A stretch of DNA of 64,000 nucleotides from Pseudohongiella sp. O18. Lineage in GTDB: Bacteria > Pseudomonadota > Gammaproteobacteria > Pseudomonadales > Pseudohongiellaceae. Of the stretch, positions 58,736 to 64,000 are shown piece by piece (the stretch's first letter is position 1; each line of letters begins with the position of its first letter). The notes beneath the pieces are model-generated. The model ran no database searches and was not told the origin of the DNA. It saw nothing but the letters and a program-made list of their open reading frames with translations. The stretch is from contig NZ_JAJSAR010000002.1 of NCBI RefSeq assembly GCF_021729085.1, forward strand, positions 806,001 to 870,000, given 5' to 3'. A program made the translations under genes and the position numbers.

Positions 58736-59209
58736 ATGAGTTTCCAACCCCACAAAACGGTGGCCGTTGTTGTTGAGCAGCCCGACTGGCTGCGCGACAC
58801 CAGCGATTCCGCACCGCGGTTTCTATTTGTCGAGGAAAGCGCCGACGGCCGCGTCGTGCTCAATCAGCCAGCAGGCCATCTGGAGGCTGATGAAACGCTG
58901 CAACAGGCCGCTGTTCGTGAGGCGCTTGAGGAAACCGCGTGGCAGGTAGAGCTGACCGCCTTTATCGGACTCTATCATTACGTCGCTCCGGCCAATGGCG
59001 AATGTTATATCCGCAGCTGTTTTGCGGCCCGTGCCGTGCACCACCACAGTGAACGCGCGCTTGATGCAGACATCATCCGCACCCACTGGCTGACATTGCC
59101 GGAACTGACAGAGCGCGAATCACAGTTGCGCAGTCCACTTGTCGCCAGGGTTGTTGAAGACTATCTGGGCGGCGCACGTTATCCACTCACTCTGGTCAGT
59201 TCCTGGTAG
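58736..59209 (+). CDS. nudJ: NudJ-type Nudix phosphatase
   Basis: 157 residues. The Nudix box is GHLEADETLQQAAVREALEE followed by TAWQ; the conserved Gly after EE-x is Ala. Family and order (nudJ-mnmA-hflD-purB as in E. coli) support NudJ, a broad phosphatase of thiamin pyrophosphate and nucleoside triphosphates. It starts 147 bases from moaC in the divergent direction and stops 9 bases before mnmA. Confidence 0.88.
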   Translation: MSFQPHKTVAVVVEQPDWLRDTSDSAPRFLFVEESADGRVVLNQPAGHLEADETLQQAAVREALEETAWQVELTAFIGLYHYVAPANGECYIRSCFAARAVHHHSERALDADIIRTHWLTLPELTERESQLRSPLVARVVEDYLGGARYPLTLVSSW

Positions 59210-59218
59210 GAGCAATTA

Positions 59219-60322
59219 GTGACGGTTTTCAATCCTGGCAATACACGTGTCATCGTTGGTATGTCCGGTGGTGTCGACTCTTCTGTGGCGGCGCTGCTGC
59301 TCAAGCAGCAGGGTTATCAGGTCGAAGGCCTGTTCATGAAGAACTGGGAAGAGGATGACGATACCGAGTACTGCACCGCCAAGGCCGACCTGGCTGATGC
59401 GCAGGCAGTCAGTGACCGGCTTGGCATCCATCTGCACACAGCCAATTTCTCAGCGGAATACTGGGACGGCGTGTTTGAACATTTCCTTGCCGAGTATCAG
59501 GCAGGCCGCACGCCCAACCCGGATATCCTGTGCAATCGCGAAATCAAGTTCAAGGCGTTTCTGGACTATGCAACGGAACTTGGTGCCGACTGCATCGCCA
59601 CCGGGCACTATGCACGTCGCCATGACAGCAACGGCCAGACACAACTGCTCAAGGGGCTCGATGCCAACAAGGATCAGAGCTACTTTTTGTGCGCGGTCAG
59701 CGAAGCCAGTCTGGCACGCAGCCTGTTCCCGGTCGGTGAACTGGAGAAACCCAGGGTGCGTGAAATAGCAGCAGAACACGGCCTTGCCACCAGTGAGAAA
59801 AAAGACAGCACCGGTATCTGTTTTATCGGCGAACGCAAATTCAAGGATTTTCTGCAGCGCTACCTGCCAGCGCAGCCTGGACTTATCGAAACCGTGGATG
59901 GTGATGTCATCGGGGAACATCAGGGCCTGATGTACCACACTTACGGGCAGCGCCAGGGTCTGGGCATCGGTGGTCTGGCAGAATACAGCGAGGCTCCGTG
60001 GTATGTGGTCGCCAAAGACCTGGACCGGAATGTCCTGGTCGTTGCGCAGGGCAGCAAGCATCCAGCGCTTTATTCCAGCGCCCTGGATGCTGCGCAAATT
60101 AACTGGATCAATGGCTTACCGGCACCATTTCCCCTGACTTGCCATGCAAAAATCCGCTATCGCCAGGCAGATCAGGAATGTACCATTACAGCTCTGGATG
60201 GCGACCGGGTTCGAGTCACATTCGCGCAGCCACAACGTGCGGTCACGCCTGGGCAAACCATCGTGTTCTATCAGGGAGATATCTGTCTGGGAGGAGGCAT
60301 CATTGAGCAGTACATCAAATGA
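59219..60322 (+). CDS. mnmA: tRNA 2-thiouridylase MnmA
   Basis: 367 residues. It has the PP-loop [13 protein letters not shown], the cysteine in [13 protein letters not shown], and the catalytic cysteine in [13 protein letters not shown]. It adds sulfur to the wobble U of Lys, Glu and Gln tRNAs, receiving it from TusE (gene at 40774). The start is a GTG at 59219 with AGGAG seven bases upstream. Its last 20 bases overlap hflD. Confidence 0.96.
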   Translation: MTVFNPGNTRVIVGMSGGVDSSVAALLLKQQGYQVEGLFMKNWEEDDDTEYCTAKADLADAQAVSDRLGIHLHTANFSAEYWDGVFEHFLAEYQAGRTPNPDILCNREIKFKAFLDYATELGADCIATGHYARRHDSNGQTQLLKGLDANKDQSYFLCAVSEASLARSLFPVGELEKPRVREIAAEHGLATSEKKDSTGICFIGERKFKDFLQRYLPAQPGLIETVDGDVIGEHQGLMYHTYGQRQGLGIGGLAEYSEAPWYVVAKDLDRNVLVVAQGSKHPALYSSALDAAQINWINGLPAPFPLTCHAKIRYRQADQECTITALDGDRVRVTFAQPQRAVTPGQTIVFYQGDICLGGGIIEQYIK

Positions 60323-60995
60323 TTTTTCCGAGTGGGAGTACCGCAACATCGCTCTGGCCGTCGTGACAGAGTGTGCATTGCGCGTCAATCAGCTCGCTGT
60401 CGATGGCACCATACCTACTGACAAATTGATCGCCTGTCTGAACCCTGTTTACAAGCTAGAAGCCGGAAGCGTCGCTGAGCTGTATCCGGACATCAGCCAG
60501 TTCAGCCAGGGCATCCAGGCGCTTCAGGAAAGTTTTGACAGCGCCGGCCTGCGCAAACACGCCAACACCGTCCGCTACATGCTCGGCATGCTTGTGATTC
60601 AGCAGCATCTCAACAAGCAACCAGAAATGCAGCAGCTCCTTGGCCAGCGTATCGGCCAGCTGGCCGCGGCTGAAGGCGACGACAGCCAGCCAGCTCACGA
60701 GCAGGCATTGCAGGCAGACTGTGCCGCCCTGGCACGTCTGTATCAGGACACCATCAGCAAGCTCAGCTATCGCATCCATGTTGCCGGCAACCCGGAACAC
60801 CTTCGCAATCCGGAGGTGGCCGACAGAATCCGGGCGCTGTTGCTGGCGGGAATACGTTCGGCAGTCCTCTGGCATCAACTGGGCGGACGCCGCTGGCACC
60901 TGTTCGTTTATAAAAAGCGCATACACCAGTGCCTGGCAGGTGTGCGCAGACAGCTCTTCAGCATTTCCAGACCCGATTCTGACAACGTTCACTGA
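60303..60995 (+). CDS. hflD: HflD-family protein
   Basis: 230 residues, mostly helical: [18 protein letters not shown] at the start, [15 protein letters not shown] in the middle and [20 protein letters not shown] later. HflD is a peripheral membrane protein that in E. coli affects lambda CII stability; its normal role is unclear. The start is a TTG at 60303 inside mnmA with GGAGG before it. The frame stays open upstream to 60144, but that would overlap mnmA by 179 bases and lacks support. Confidence 0.88.
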   Translation: MSSTSNDFSEWEYRNIALAVVTECALRVNQLAVDGTIPTDKLIACLNPVYKLEAGSVAELYPDISQFSQGIQALQESFDSAGLRKHANTVRYMLGMLVIQQHLNKQPEMQQLLGQRIGQLAAAEGDDSQPAHEQALQADCAALARLYQDTISKLSYRIHVAGNPEHLRNPEVADRIRALLLAGIRSAVLWHQLGGRRWHLFVYKKRIHQCLAGVRRQLFSISRPDSDNVH

Positions 60996-63592
<2,597 letters not shown>

Positions 63593-63599
63593 TTCAACG

Positions 63600-64000
63600 A
63601 TGAAAAGCGAGTGGAAAATGCCGATAAGAGTCGCTACTGGTCTATTGCGCTGGACAGGATTACTGGCAAGGCCAATAAGCATGCTGAGCGCGAGTCTGAT
63701 ACTGCTCGCCAGCCCCTCATGGGCGCAGGAAGGCAATTTGGCCACCATCGAAATTATTGATATTGAACACCGCAGCCCCAGCGAGATTCGCAACCAGCTG
63801 ACGCCGCTGTTGCATGAGCGCGGCTATATGGGGCAAATCGACAATAAATTGATTATTGCCACTACCGCAGCGAATCTCGACATTCTGCAACAACGCATTG
63901 AGACGCTTGATGTGCCACCTCGGCGCCTGATTGTCAGCGTCGACTTTGATTATCGCGAGCCGGGCACTGCCGCTGTGACGGACAGCATTGATGAAAATAC
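63600..64000 (+). CDS. Exported protein with secretin-N-like region (partial)
   Basis: The frame is open to the right edge (about 133 codons). The ATG at 63600, or one at 63618, leads to a signal peptide ending PSWAQ. It is followed by IEHRSPSEIRNQLTPLLHER, DNKLIIATTAANLDILQQ and RIETLDVPPRRLIVSV, which match the short N-domain repeat of secretins (NolW/secretin-N type). It could be a secretin or a free periplasmic protein with that domain. The rest lies outside the window, so no function is assigned. Confidence 0.6.
   Translation, partial: MKSEWKMPIRVATGLLRWTGLLARPISMLSASLILLASPSWAQEGNLATIEIIDIEHRSPSEIRNQLTPLLHERGYMGQIDNKLIIATTAANLDILQQRIETLDVPPRRLIVSVDFDYREPGTAAVTDSIDEN

Noticed and set aside
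60144-60302. Upstream extension of hflD into mnmA
   Set aside because: It would overlap mnmA by 179 bases. The TTG at 60303 has GGAGG before it and matches HflD length.

Overview
The window looks like an ordinary chromosome segment from a gammaproteobacterium, probably of the Pseudomonadales/Cellvibrionales/Oceanospirillales type. The basis is gene order recalled from Pseudomonas and Escherichia, not a database search: pabC-mltG-tmk-holB-pilZ; tusDCBE next to yccA; ftsK-lolA-rarA-crcB-serS-cysG; trxB-aat-infA facing clpA-clpS and a cold-shock gene; and rluE ... nudJ-mnmA-hflD-purB-roxA. There is no rRNA, CRISPR array, insertion sequence or prophage. A single tRNA-Ser(UGA) is present.

Layout. 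1-4023: cell-wall, nucleotide and replication genes, then pilZ and a secreted DUF411 lipoprotein. 4012-7637: an FAD oxidoreductase, glutathione reductase and a membrane diguanylate cyclase. 7634-10866: a leftward copper-type module (Cys/His-rich secreted peptide, TolC-family lipoprotein, Tat-exported multicopper oxidase). 11167-19812: a five-gene signalling operon with two sensor kinases, a lone receiver, and two long Hpt-REC-REC proteins, one ending in a degenerate GGDEF plus an intact EAL and the other in an intact GGEEF. 19960-25261: a tetR-controlled RND pump operon that also carries a secreted tyrosine-phosphatase-like protein. 25365-38270: MscS channel, orphan tyrosine recombinase, tail-specific protease, DUF3089 hydrolase, NhaC antiporter, M28 and M20 peptidases, and an unknown protein coupled to a PfkB-family kinase. 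38282-38677: tRNA-Ser with a tandemly duplicated 3-prime end. 38862-63592: the housekeeping block, into which moaC-moaD-moaE is inserted between rluE and nudJ. 63600-64000: the start of a secreted protein with a secretin-N-like region.

The most distinctive part is the signalling operon at 11167-19812. Its genes are tightly packed, two of them joined by TTGA start/stop overlaps, and it pairs a predicted c-di-GMP hydrolase with a predicted c-di-GMP synthase behind the same receiver layout. Other points of interest are long perfect inverted repeats without clear U-tracts at four convergent gene ends, repeated use of TTG starts for translational coupling, the tRNA-Ser repeat, and the unknown/PfkB pair, whose first protein has a helical region weakly resembling HEPN domains. 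Starts were chosen from ribosome-binding sites, overlaps and family lengths. Functional calls are from recognised motifs and memory of families, with no searches run.
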